This document shows positions 1 to 8,100 of a stretch of DNA of 17,630 bases, in pieces. The position numbers and the translations under genes were made by a program. The DNA is taken from contig DDSL01000041.1 in the NCBI GenBank assembly GCA_002343825.1, positions 4,859 to 22,488 on the forward strand. Reading direction: 5' to 3'. Position 1 is the stretch's first letter; each line of letters starts with the position of its first letter. Below the pieces are notes generated by a model that was not told the DNA's origin, made no database searches, and saw only the letters and a list, made by a program, of their open reading frames with translations. Source of the stretch: Chthonomonas sp. UBA2391 (lineage in GTDB: Bacteria > Armatimonadota > Fimbriimonadia > Fimbriimonadales > Fimbriimonadaceae).

Positions 1-34
1 CATCAAAGGTCCGGCCCGCTTCTTGTTCGTGCGC

Positions 35-1003
35 CTAGCCAGCGCCGATGCCGTACTTCTTCAGGAAGGAGTCGAACTCGTTCTTGAACTGCGGCTGGAT
101 GAGCTGAACTTTGGCCTTCTGGCGGGCTTCTCGGAGCATCTTTTCCAGGTCATTCTTGACGACCCCCCTGTCGACCATTAGGTTGCGTCGGATCCGTTTC
201 TTCAGGATATCAGTCAGTGGAGCCACCTTCTCGGGAATGATGTTGACCTTCAGGAACTTGATGGCGACCCGCTCACCGGCGATCCAGTCGCTGGTCTGGC
301 CGATTTTGACGCCGTCCAGAGTCTTCTGGACAGTCTCTGAGAACTGGTCGACCGGCACGTCGCCGATCAGGCCGCCATTCGCTCGGCTGGAGTCCTGGCT
401 CATTTCTTTAGCCACGTCTTCAAACTTGCGGCCGGCCTTCAGGGCATCGTCGACCTTCGTCTTGTCCTCGGGCTTGACCGCGATCATGCGGAGAGTCCAA
501 AGTCGAGGACTGGTGAATTCTCTCGCGTTGCCCTTGTAGTAATTTTCGACCTCAAGGTCGGTGACGTTGATGCCCAGGGTCAGCAGGTTGAACTGGGCCG
601 TCTCCAAGGTCATCTGGTACTCCAGATCGGCGGGGCTGAGCCCAAACGCAGCGAAGTCCTTCTCGAAGTTGGGATTCCGTTCCTTCTTCAGGTCCAGAGT
701 CTCGGTGACCTGGGCCTTGGTCGGAAAAACCCCCTTTTCCTTCGCCAGTTGCAACGTCAATCGCTCTTCGAGCAAGAGTTGCAGCGTCAAAAGCCCGGGT
801 GGGGCGATCTCAAAGTTCCCGTTCCCGAGGGACCGTCCGACTCCGGGGAGAAACTCCATCCGTGAGTAGTATTCGCTGGCCTTGACCTCCTCGCCGTTCA
901 CCGTCATGACGGTTCGGTTCGGGTCGATCTGGGCTGAAGCCAAAGAGAGAGTGGCCAGAGAAGCAGTGGCCACGAGGCCTAGCATCCATGCGAGCTTTTT
1001 CAT
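35..1003 (-). CDS. Exported parvulin-type peptidyl-prolyl cis-trans isomerase (SurA/PrsA-like)
   Basis: The product is a predicted exported folding factor that isomerises prolyl bonds in proteins crossing or leaving the inner membrane. From the ATG at 1003 it has 322 residues. Residues 1-24 form a clear signal peptide: MKK, a hydrophobic core, and cleavage after ALA-SER-ALA before Gln25. A SurA-N-like helical region follows (about 30-160), with a repeated Leu/Glu-rich segment. A PpiC/rotamase domain lies at about 165-255, seen in LWTLRMIAV, FEDVAKEMSQDSS and the NGGLIGDVP turn, which match the family pattern F..vA...S.D.s...GG.lG. A basic C-terminal tail follows. A TTG codon at 1063 would give a longer protein overlapping der, but it would bury the signal peptide, so the ATG is preferred. 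The ATG lies 22 bases after the der stop with no obvious Shine-Dalgarno sequence, so it is probably co-transcribed with der. Whether it is closer to SurA or PrsA cannot be decided from sequence alone. Confidence 0.9.
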   Translation of the reverse strand: MKKLAWMLGLVATASLATLSLASAQIDPNRTVMTVNGEEVKASEYYSRMEFLPGVGRSLGNGNFEIAPPGLLTLQLLLEERLTLQLAKEKGVFPTKAQVTETLDLKKERNPNFEKDFAAFGLSPADLEYQMTLETAQFNLLTLGINVTDLEVENYYKGNAREFTSPRLWTLRMIAVKPEDKTKVDDALKAGRKFEDVAKEMSQDSSRANGGLIGDVPVDQFSETVQKTLDGVKIGQTSDWIAGERVAIKFLKVNIIPEKVAPLTDILKKRIRRNLMVDRGVVKNDLEKMLREARQKAKVQLIQPQFKNEFDSFLKKYGIGAG

Positions 1004-1025
1004 AGTTCGATGATTGTACGGACGA

Positions 1026-2378
1026 TCAATCGTCCTCTTCGCTCCGTCGAGCGCGAGGGACAAGTCGAATAATCGTGCCAGGAAGAGGGTAGTCCTTGCG
1101 CAACCGGTTTTCCAGATAACGCAGATAGCTGAAGTGGATCAGTTCGGGGTCGTTGCAAAAGAGCAAGATCGTCGGCGGGCGCGTGCTGACCTGAGTGGCA
1201 AAGTAGATCTTGAGAAACTTGCCCTTGCTGGTATAGGGTCGTTCGAAGCAGGCGTCCTGGATCAACCGGTTCAGTGGTCCGGTCGGGATGCGGAAGTTCC
1301 AAGCGTCGGTGGCCTGAAAGACGTGGTCCATCAGCCGCTGCAACCCGGTCGCCTCTTGGGCGCTGGTAAAGGTGACGGGGGCGTACTTCACCTCGGGCAT
1401 CTCGGCCCGCAGGCCGTTAAGGAATTCCTTCTTTTCCGGCGTCATCATCCGGACGTTGCCATCGGGCGGCTCTTTGGTATCCCACTTGTTGACGGCGATC
1501 ACCAGGGCCCGGCCTTCGTCGTGGCAGAGCTTCATCGTGCGCTTGTCGCCGTCGGTCAGTCCTTCTTCGCCATCGACCACGACCAATCCACAGTGGGCAC
1601 GTTCGAGGGCTTGGGTGGCGCGCAGAGCCATGTAATATTCGACCGTTCCCTGGATCTTGCCCCGCCGGCGGAGACCGGCGGTGTCGATCAGCCGGACCTG
1701 GCGACCTTGGAACGTGACCACAGTATCGATGGCATCCCGGGTGGTGCCGGGGATATTGCTGACGATGCTTCGCTTCTCGCCGGTAAAGGCGTTGAGCATG
1801 CTCGATTTGCCTACGTTGGGTCGCCCCACGATCGCCAGCTTCAATTCGTCCGGCGCTTCTTGTAGCTCTTCAACATTGGGGAAGTCTCGGGTGAGAATGT
1901 CGAGCAGGTCATCGACGCCGTTCCCGTTGAGGGCCGAGATCGGTACGACTTCGCCAAGCCCGAGCTCATAGAACTCTAGTGCCATCTCTCGTCGCTTGAC
2001 GTTGTCGGCTTTGTTCGGCGCGATCACGATCGGCTTCCGAAGGGCGCGCATCCGGTCCGCAAGTTCGATATCCCCCGCGCTCACTCCGTCCACTGCGTCG
2101 GTCATAAAGATGACGGCATCGGCCTCGGCCAGGGCGACCTCGGCTTGGATGCGGATCTGCTCCACCAGAGGGTCATCATCGCCAAACAGCATCCCCCCAG
2201 TGTCCACGATTTGGTAGTGCTTGCCGTAATACTCTCCTTCGGCATAGAGTCGGTCTCGGGTGATGCCGGGGGTGTCCTCGACCACCGCCACTCGCCGCCC
2301 AATCAGGCGGTTGAAAAGCGTGCTTTTGCCGACGTTGGGTCGGCCCACGATGACGATCACGGGCAGTTTTAAGCTCAT
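1026..2378 (-). CDS. der: Ribosome-assembly GTPase Der (EngA), two GTPase domains
   Basis: Der is an essential GTPase that helps late assembly of the 50S ribosomal subunit in the cytoplasm. The 450-residue length is normal for the family. The first G domain has GRPNVGKST (12-20), DTGG (59-62) and NKAD (122-125). The second has GRPNVGKSS (185-193), DTAG (232-235) and NKWD (297-300). A short acidic linker (about 168-178) joins them. The C-terminal KH-like domain (about 360-445) ends in the family signature NDPELIHFSYLRYLENRLR followed by PGT.IRL. All nucleotide-binding motifs are intact. The start ATG at 2378 lies 41 bases from the divergent PagL-like gene, so the two probably have back-to-back promoters. 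The exported isomerase follows downstream and is probably in the same transcript. Confidence 0.98.
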   Translation of the reverse strand: MSLKLPVIVIVGRPNVGKSTLFNRLIGRRVAVVEDTPGITRDRLYAEGEYYGKHYQIVDTGGMLFGDDDPLVEQIRIQAEVALAEADAVIFMTDAVDGVSAGDIELADRMRALRKPIVIAPNKADNVKRREMALEFYELGLGEVVPISALNGNGVDDLLDILTRDFPNVEELQEAPDELKLAIVGRPNVGKSSMLNAFTGEKRSIVSNIPGTTRDAIDTVVTFQGRQVRLIDTAGLRRRGKIQGTVEYYMALRATQALERAHCGLVVVDGEEGLTDGDKRTMKLCHDEGRALVIAVNKWDTKEPPDGNVRMMTPEKKEFLNGLRAEMPEVKYAPVTFTSAQEATGLQRLMDHVFQATDAWNFRIPTGPLNRLIQDACFERPYTSKGKFLKIYFATQVSTRPPTILLFCNDPELIHFSYLRYLENRLRKDYPLPGTIIRLVPRARRSEEDD

Positions 2379-2419
2379 CGGCGGACCTAGGAGGGTACCC
2401 GATCAGGTACAAACCGCCC

Positions 2420-2953
2420 GTGAGAATCGTTGCAATCGGTCTAGGAATCGCACTGATCGGGGCTTCTTGGGGTAGTGAGGAGGTCGGCTACGTTGCCTTT
2501 GGGCGGTCGTCCTTGATCCTCGGATCCATGGATAAGCGAACGGTCTTTGGGGTCGGTGTGCAGTCCATGCGCCCCGAACGGGCGTTACGGATCCGTGGTA
2601 ATCAGGCCAAGTTGGTGCGAGAGCTGTATGCCTACCGCAGCGAATCCAATTGGTTTTGGGCCCCGCCTGGGCACGCTTATCACGTGGGTGCGCTGGTTTC
2701 GGGCCGCTATGAATTCGGCCAGGGTGCGACGCGCTTCTTTGCCGAGGGCGGATGGGGTTTGCAGTACAGCAACAGGGGTTCCCATGACATTGAGTCCCGC
2801 TGGAATTCCACTCCGACGGTCGGGATCGGAGCGATCTTCGACTCCAATCTCTACCTCACACTTCGCTTGATGCACGTGAGTAACGGTGGGCTCAGCAATG
2901 GTCGCAACAAGGGCCAAAACTGGCTGATGTTCATGGTCGGAAAGCGCTTCTAG
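2420..2953 (+). CDS. PagL-like outer-membrane beta-barrel protein (acyloxyacyl hydrolase family)
   Basis: The 177-residue protein starts at a GTG (2420); no start codon lies upstream in frame within the gap to der. Residues 1-18 look like a short signal peptide (MRIVAIGLGIALIGASWG). The rest alternates short hydrophobic and polar stretches with many Gly and aromatic residues, and ends in Phe177, as outer-membrane barrels do. The C-terminal motif HVSNGGLSNGRNKGQN (152-167) matches the active-site region of PagL lipid A 3-O-deacylases, where His and Ser two residues apart form a triad with a downstream Glu. His152 and Ser154 are present, but the Glu position holds Gln166 or Asn167. It may therefore be inactive, or work differently on lipid A or another lipid. 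The stop codon TAG directly abuts the ATG of tgt, so the two genes are co-transcribed. The family call rests on one motif plus overall barrel character. Confidence 0.65.
   Translation: MRIVAIGLGIALIGASWGSEEVGYVAFGRSSLILGSMDKRTVFGVGVQSMRPERALRIRGNQAKLVRELYAYRSESNWFWAPPGHAYHVGALVSGRYEFGQGATRFFAEGGWGLQYSNRGSHDIESRWNSTPTVGIGAIFDSNLYLTLRLMHVSNGGLSNGRNKGQNWLMFMVGKRF
2939..2944 (+). promoter_or_regulatory. Shine-Dalgarno for tgt inside the end of the PagL-like gene
   Basis: GGAAAG lies 9 bases before the tgt ATG at 2954, within the last codons of the upstream gene. Together with the abutting stop and start (TAGATG) it suggests translational coupling and supports the chosen tgt start. Confidence 0.5.
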
Positions 2954-4051
2954 ATGAGCGTCCGATACGAACTGATCGCGACGTGTCCGCACACGGGGGC
3001 GCGAAGAGGCAGGCTTCACACGCCGCATGGAGTCATCGAAACCCCTTGCTTCATGCCCGTCGGAACGCAGGCCACGGTGAAGACTTTGACTCCGGCCGAC
3101 GTTCGAGCGATGGGCTACGGGCTGATCCTTAGCAATACCTATCATCTGGCCCTGCGGCCGGGCGAGGACCGAGTGGAGCGACTCGGTGGACTCCACAAGT
3201 TCATGGGCTGGGATGGTGCGATCCTCACCGATAGCGGGGGCTATCAGGCGATGAGTCTGAGCTCGATGCGGACGATTGACGACTCCGGAGTCGCTTTTCG
3301 CTCTCACCTCGATGGATCGCTGCTGCACATGTCTCCCGAAAGATCCATCCAGATTCAAGGGAAGCTAGGGGTCGACATCAGCATGTCGCTGGATGTCTGT
3401 CCTCCCTACCCATGCACGCGCGATGAAGCAGCCGAGGCGATGCGTCTCACCCACGCCTGGGCACCAAAAAATCTGGGTGCCGCCCGCGAGGGGCAAGCGG
3501 TGTTTGGGATCGTTCAGGGGGGAGTCCATGAGGACCTGCGCCGCGAATCGGCCGCTTTCTTTTCGGAGATGCCCTTTGCCGGTCTCGCGATTGGTGGGGT
3601 CAGCGTGGGCGAACCCACCGAGATGCAGTACCCGGTGGTGAAGCTCGTTGCCCCGCTTCTGCCAAAGGAAAAAGCTCGGTACCTGATGGGGGTCGGCCAT
3701 CCCCAAGACATCGTCCATGCCGTCAGCTGCGGGGTAGATATGTTCGACTGCGTCCTACCAACCCGAATGGCCCGGCACCACTGCCTCTACACCTTGCAGG
3801 GGAGGGTGAACATCGGAGCCGCGAAGTATGCGGACGTTACCGAGCCGGTCGATCCCGATTCGGTGTTTCCAGGGCTGGAGTGGGTGACTCCAGCCTATCT
3901 GCGACATCTCTTTCAGGCCAAAGAGCCGCTTGGCGCGCGGCTGGCGACACTCCATAACCTCTCGTTCTACGCTCGGCTAATGCAAGAAGCCAGGTCCGCG
4001 ATCGAAACCGGGACCTGGCCGGAGTTTGCTACTCGTTATCAGCGGGCGTAG
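2954..4051 (+). CDS. tgt: tRNA-guanine transglycosylase (Tgt) lacking the zinc-site cysteines
   Basis: Tgt exchanges guanine at position 34 of GUN-anticodon tRNAs for preQ1, the committed step of queuosine modification. The protein has 365 residues, a normal length. Visible family motifs are MPVGTQATVK (34-43), SNTYHLALRPG (60-70), TDSGGYQ with Asp93 (92-98), SLDVCPPYP with Cys149 (145-153), FGIVQGG (184-190), GLAIGGVSVGEP (210-221) and FDCVLPTR with nucleophile Asp265 (264-271). The catalytic core therefore looks complete and bacterial-type. The odd part is the C-terminal zinc site. The usual CxCxxC aligns without gaps to Ser303, Phe305 and Leu308, while the fourth ligand, His334 in TLHNL, remains. 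The usual DEC of the preQ1 pocket reads DVC. It is coupled to the PagL-like gene, and its last 13 bases overlap the tail of the convergent regulator gene. No queA or other queuosine gene is in the window. Confidence 0.96.
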   Translation: MSVRYELIATCPHTGARRGRLHTPHGVIETPCFMPVGTQATVKTLTPADVRAMGYGLILSNTYHLALRPGEDRVERLGGLHKFMGWDGAILTDSGGYQAMSLSSMRTIDDSGVAFRSHLDGSLLHMSPERSIQIQGKLGVDISMSLDVCPPYPCTRDEAAEAMRLTHAWAPKNLGAAREGQAVFGIVQGGVHEDLRRESAAFFSEMPFAGLAIGGVSVGEPTEMQYPVVKLVAPLLPKEKARYLMGVGHPQDIVHAVSCGVDMFDCVLPTRMARHHCLYTLQGRVNIGAAKYADVTEPVDPDSVFPGLEWVTPAYLRHLFQAKEPLGARLATLHNLSFYARLMQEARSAIETGTWPEFATRYQRA

Positions 4052-4695
4052 GTCGACTTGCTTTCGGCAATCCCTTGGGGACTGATCAATGTTGGATCGT
4101 AGATGGCGCAACCGAACCCGCAGATCGGGCCCTGCTTGGCTCCATCGCGACAGAGCGGAACAATGACGCCCCACATCTTGGCCGGGTTTGCGCTAGGATC
4201 GGCAAACTTGAGGTCGACGGCGGCTTCGGCGCTCAGAGCTTGGCCCATCCCCTTGACCACCGCCGAGACCCACTCGGAGGCAAGGGTGATTTCGCGCAGG
4301 TCTCGCCCCAAAAAGTCGGCCGGCGAAGCACCCAAAAACTCGGCAAAAGCCCGGTTGCCATACACGATCTTGCAATCCAGATCGAGTTGGACGAAGTAGA
4401 GCGGCATGGCCTCCAAGAACTTCTCGGAGTGGAAGGCACCGGTGAGGAGGCCAACCCCTGTGCTTTCGCCTAGAATCGAGTAGCGCACGTGCTTACCGAC
4501 GATCTCGGCCCGAGTGCGTCCATTACTCTTCCCGCGGATCCGGGTCCAGTAGGTGTGGATCGTGCCGAGAGAGACGTCGAGTCGATCGGCGATCTCTTTA
4601 TCGGTCAGGCCTTGGGAGCTCAATCGGAGAACTTCTTGCTCTCGCGTGGAAAGCTGCTTTCTCAGAAAGCCCTGCAGGTTTATCTCTTCCTTCAT
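4039..4695 (-). CDS. LuxR-type HTH regulator with a C-terminal PAS domain
   Basis: This 218-residue protein is a probable transcription regulator. Residues 14-72 form a LuxR/GerE helix-turn-helix: LSTREQEVLRL (15-25), QGLTDKEIADRLDVSLGTI (28-46), then the recognition helix region HTYWTRIRGK (47-56). Residues 94-198 read as a PAS domain, with EAMPLYFVQLDLDCKIVYGN, RAFAEFLG, the F.GRDLREI turn, and a final beta strand ending CGFGCAIYD. The order (DNA-binding first, sensor last) is the reverse of most LuxR-family regulators. There is no receiver domain or kinase nearby, and the ligand or cofactor cannot be read. The start at 4695 is an ATG with AGGATGAG just upstream. It lies 52 bases after the pterin dehydratase gene on the same strand. 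Its 3' end overlaps the end of tgt by 13 bases, tail to tail. Confidence 0.85.
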   Translation of the reverse strand: MKEEINLQGFLRKQLSTREQEVLRLSSQGLTDKEIADRLDVSLGTIHTYWTRIRGKSNGRTRAEIVGKHVRYSILGESTGVGLLTGAFHSEKFLEAMPLYFVQLDLDCKIVYGNRAFAEFLGASPADFLGRDLREITLASEWVSAVVKGMGQALSAEAAVDLKFADPSANPAKMWGVIVPLCRDGAKQGPICGFGCAIYDPTLISPQGIAESKSTYAR

Positions 4696-4747
4696 CGTTT
4701 GCTCATCCTATAGCGTCACAACCAAAAGGTGTCCGGCGGGGTGCGAC

Positions 4748-5062
4748 CTATCCCTGAGGGTGCCCCGAAGGTGATGGACTGCTAATCCGGCGGGCAAGTT
4801 CCAAATCGTAGGAAGTAATTCCGCCCGAGTCGTGAGTTGTGGTCCAGACCTCCACCGTTTTGTAGGTGAATTTGACGTCAGGATGGTGATTGAGAAGCTC
4901 GGCATGTAAGGCAATAGTGGAAACAAACAGCGCACCCAGAGGGTAGCTGCTATTCTCGAAGGTTTTTCGGAGACCATTCTCATGGATCTCCCACCCAGGC
5001 AAATCTGCCAGGGCCTCTTTCACCTTCGCTATGGGAAGGACGTCGTAGCTCAACATCACCAT
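4748..5062 (-). CDS. phhB: Pterin-4a-carbinolamine dehydratase (PCD/DCoH family)
   Basis: The enzyme dehydrates 4a-hydroxy-tetrahydrobiopterin, recycling the pterin cofactor used by aromatic amino acid hydroxylases. From the ATG at 5062 it has 104 residues, the usual size for this one-domain family. The signature is complete: His59, His60 and Pro61 in LLNHHPDV, Trp73 in TVEVWTTT, His77 seventeen residues after His60, and Asp86 in SYDLELA. The open frame runs further upstream (to 5113), but a GGAG 8 bases before 5062 and alignment with the family favour this start. No pterin-dependent hydroxylase is present here, so a role in molybdopterin-like or other pterin metabolism is equally possible. 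It is transcribed divergently from mfd and lies just upstream of the LuxR/PAS regulator. Confidence 0.93.
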   Translation of the reverse strand: MVMLSYDVLPIAKVKEALADLPGWEIHENGLRKTFENSSYPLGALFVSTIALHAELLNHHPDVKFTYKTVEVWTTTHDSGGITSYDLELARRISSPSPSGHPQG

Positions 5063-5070
5063 TTCCAACG

Positions 5071-5074
5071 CTCC
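5071..5074 (-). promoter_or_regulatory. Ribosome binding site deciding the dehydratase start
   Basis: GGAG on the minus strand is separated by 8 bases from the ATG at 5062. It supports that start over upstream in-frame codons, and over the second ATG two codons further in. Confidence 0.5.
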
Positions 5075-5138
5075 AGATTCTACACCTATTCTCTTTCCTG
5101 AACGTATCCCCAAGATGGGGCCGGGTAACCTGAGAGCA

Positions 5139-8100
5139 ATGCGAACGCACCAGTGGATCGACCTTGTTCGGTCCCAAACGGCGCTGTCCCAGGATGCGTG
5201 GGGACTCCCTGGAGTCCATGGTTACCGGATGTTCTGCCCCGAGGCGCGTCCGGTGCTGTTCGCATCTGCCTATCGAGCGGACCCGCGCCCCACGCTCATC
5301 CTGACGTCATCTCACGACAAAGCTCTAGCGTGGCAGGCAAAACTTCAACTTTGCGGCGTCCCCGAGCTTGAGATCTGGCAGCTCCCAAGCGGCATCAGCT
5401 CTCTCTTTGAAGATGCCGCCCCCGAAACGATCGCACTCAGCGACCGCCTCGGAGCCCTGCGTCAGCTGGCTTCGGGCGAGAACGGGATCGTCATCGCCAC
5501 TCCTTCGGCTGCCCTAGAGCGCACTCTGCCCGCCGAGACCCTTTTGGAGGGGACCATCGAGGCATCCAAAGGGGACGAATTGAACCTGGATAGGTTCGTT
5601 TCGACCCTAGTTGCTCTCGGTTACGAACCGGCCAACCCCGTCACCATCCCCGGTCAATATTCCCGCCGCGGAGGCATTCTTGATGTTTTTCCGACAGGTG
5701 CGCAGTTGCCGGTGAGAATTGAGCTTTTTGGCGACGAAATCGACAGTTTGCGGCAGTTCGACCCCAACAGTCAGCGCTCGGTCGGGCCCATCAACCGGCT
5801 CCGGATCAACCCCAGCCGCGAGACGATGTACCACCTCGACCCGACTGCTACCGAAGAAGATCTGCGCCGGGTCCGGTCGGAAATCGCCGCCATGCTCGTC
5901 CGGACGGCGGAGGTCGAAGCCGCCGAGCTCCACGAGGATTCTGCCCATCGACTGGAAGAGCTGATTCAGGGCGACGCCCGGGCGATCGAGCAGGGCGTCT
6001 ATTTCGACCGGCTGGACCTCTACCGGCCGACGCTTCACCCCGATTCCGGTTGCGCCCTCAATATGCTCTCCGACCGAGGCCTCGTTCTTCTGGATGAGCC
6101 CGTCGAACTGAGCTTGGTCGCCCACAAGGCCGAAGAGGAACTCGCGGCGGCGCTCTCGGCCCGCAGGTTCCGGGGCGAAATCTTGAGTTGCGTCGTCGGG
6201 GATTACCTCGCTCCGGTGGAGCAACTGGTCGAAGGCCCCCGAGTTCGAGGGTTGGCTCACTTCGACGACCTGCCCGAATGGTTTCGCGCCGATGAAAATG
6301 TCGAGGTTGGGGTCCAGACCCTCGATTCCTACCGGGGCCGCGCCGAAAGCTTGGCCCAAGCGATGAAGGAATGGTCGGCGGCTGGATACCGAACCGCCAT
6401 CGCCACCGATCAACCGACCCGGGCCAAAGCGGTTCTCAACCAGGTGGATCTATTCCCACAAGAGGAGTCGGCGGATGGGCTTTGCTTGGTCCACGGCAAC
6501 CTTGCCGGCGGATTTGTTTGGCCCAACCACCAATTGGCCCTCGTCACCGACCAAGAACTCTTCGGAGTCGGAAGACTCAAGCTCCCCCAGCGCAAGTTCA
6601 ACGAAGGCGCGCCGATCGCCAACGTCCTCGATCTCAAGACCGGAGATTACGTCGTCCACATCAACTACGGAATTGGGATCTTCCAGGGCCTCGTCAAGCG
6701 GCAGGTCGGAGGAGTGGAGAAGGAATGTCTCTATATCCAATACGCCGGTCCTGACAAGCTCTTTGTTCCCGCCGACCAGCTCGACCGGATCCAGAAGTAT
6801 CTGAATCCCGGAGACGCCGAACCTAAGATCAATCGACTGCACAGCGGCGAATGGCAGCGTGCGGTGGGAAAAGCTCGGGAGGAAGCTCGGGCGTTCGCCC
6901 GCGACCTGATCCGCCTCTACGCGAAGCGGAAACAGGTCCAGCGCACGAGCTTCGGCCCCGACAGCCCGTGGCAAGGGGAGATGGAGGCGACCTTCCCCTG
7001 GATGGAAACTCCGAGTCAGCTGACCGCGATCTCGGAGGTGAAGCTGGATCTTCAGACGGACTACCCGATGGACCGCCTGATCTGCGGTGACGTAGGATTC
7101 GGGAAAACCGAGGTCGCGATCCGTGCCGCCTTCAAGGTGGCTCAATCTGGAAAGCAAGTCGCGGTGCTCTGCCCGACGACGATCCTCAGCGAGCAGCACT
7201 ACCGGAACTTTAGTGAGCGGCTAGGAGCCTTTCCGACCCGACTCGAAATCGTCAACCGATTCCGCACTGCGGCCGAACGAAAAGAGATTGCCAAGCGCCT
7301 CAAGGCGGGCGAAATCGACATGGTGATCGGGACCCATGCCTTGCTCAACCAAGAACTTGAATTCAAAGAGTTGGGCCTCGTGATTATCGACGAAGAGCAC
7401 AAGTTTGGGGTCAAGCAGAAGGAGGCGCTCAAGTCGCTTCGGGTCTCGGTTGATGTCCTCAGCATGTCGGCCACTCCGATCCCCCGGACGCTGAGCATGG
7501 CGATGATGGACATCCGCCAGATGTCGCTGATCAACGACCCGCCTCCGGGCCGCCTCCCGATCCGAACCTTCGTCCGCCCCTATGGCAACGAGGTCGTCCG
7601 CGAAGCCGTCTTGCGCGAACTCGCCCGAGGTGGCCAAGTCTATTACGTCTACAACCGGGTCGAGGGGATCTGGCACGTTGCCGAGCGCCTGAAGAAGCTT
7701 GCCCCTATGGCCCGCATCGGCGTCGGACACGGCCAGATGTCTGAGAAAGAACTGGAGCCGGTGATGCTCGCCTTCATCAAGGGTGAGCTCGATATCCTGC
7801 TCTCCACTACCATTATTGAGAATGGTCTGGATATCGCCAACGCCAACACCATGATCATAGAAAATGCCGACCGATTCGGCCTCTCTCAGCTCTATCAGCT
7901 TCGGGGCCGTGTGGGTCGCTCGGATCGGCAGGCTTATGCCTATATGCTCCACAACGGCGAGCGGAGCCTGACCGAAAATGCCATGGCCAGGCTCCAGTCG
8001 CTCCAGGAGTTTTCTTCGCTGGGATCCGGCTATGCCCTTGCCGTCCGGGATCTACAAATCCGGGGAGCAGGCGATCTCCTCGGAGCCAAACAGAGCGGTA

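Noticed and set aside
1..34. Bases before the isomerase stop, including an ATG on the minus strand at the very window edge
   Set aside because: Only three bases of a possible next gene would be inside the window; it cannot be supported.
1003..1063. TTG start for the isomerase overlapping der
   Set aside because: It would put 20 residues in front of a textbook signal peptide; the ATG at 1003 is far more plausible.
2379..2419. Palindrome GGGTACCC and short GGCGG/CCGCC inverted repeat between der and the PagL-like gene as an operator
   Set aside because: The two symmetries do not share a centre and such short GC-rich repeats are expected by chance. No clear -10 or -35 boxes could be assigned.
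2585..3358. Minus-strand open frame of 257 codons across the PagL-like gene and tgt
   Set aside because: It lies fully opposite recognised proteins and its translation has no recognisable family features.
5077..5082. TAGAAT as a -10 box for the pterin dehydratase
   Set aside because: It would place the transcription start at or past the ribosome binding site, and no fitting -35 lies 17 bases upstream.
7389..7400. DEEH Walker B in Mfd as an anomaly
   Set aside because: DEEH is, to my knowledge, normal for Mfd; nothing unusual.
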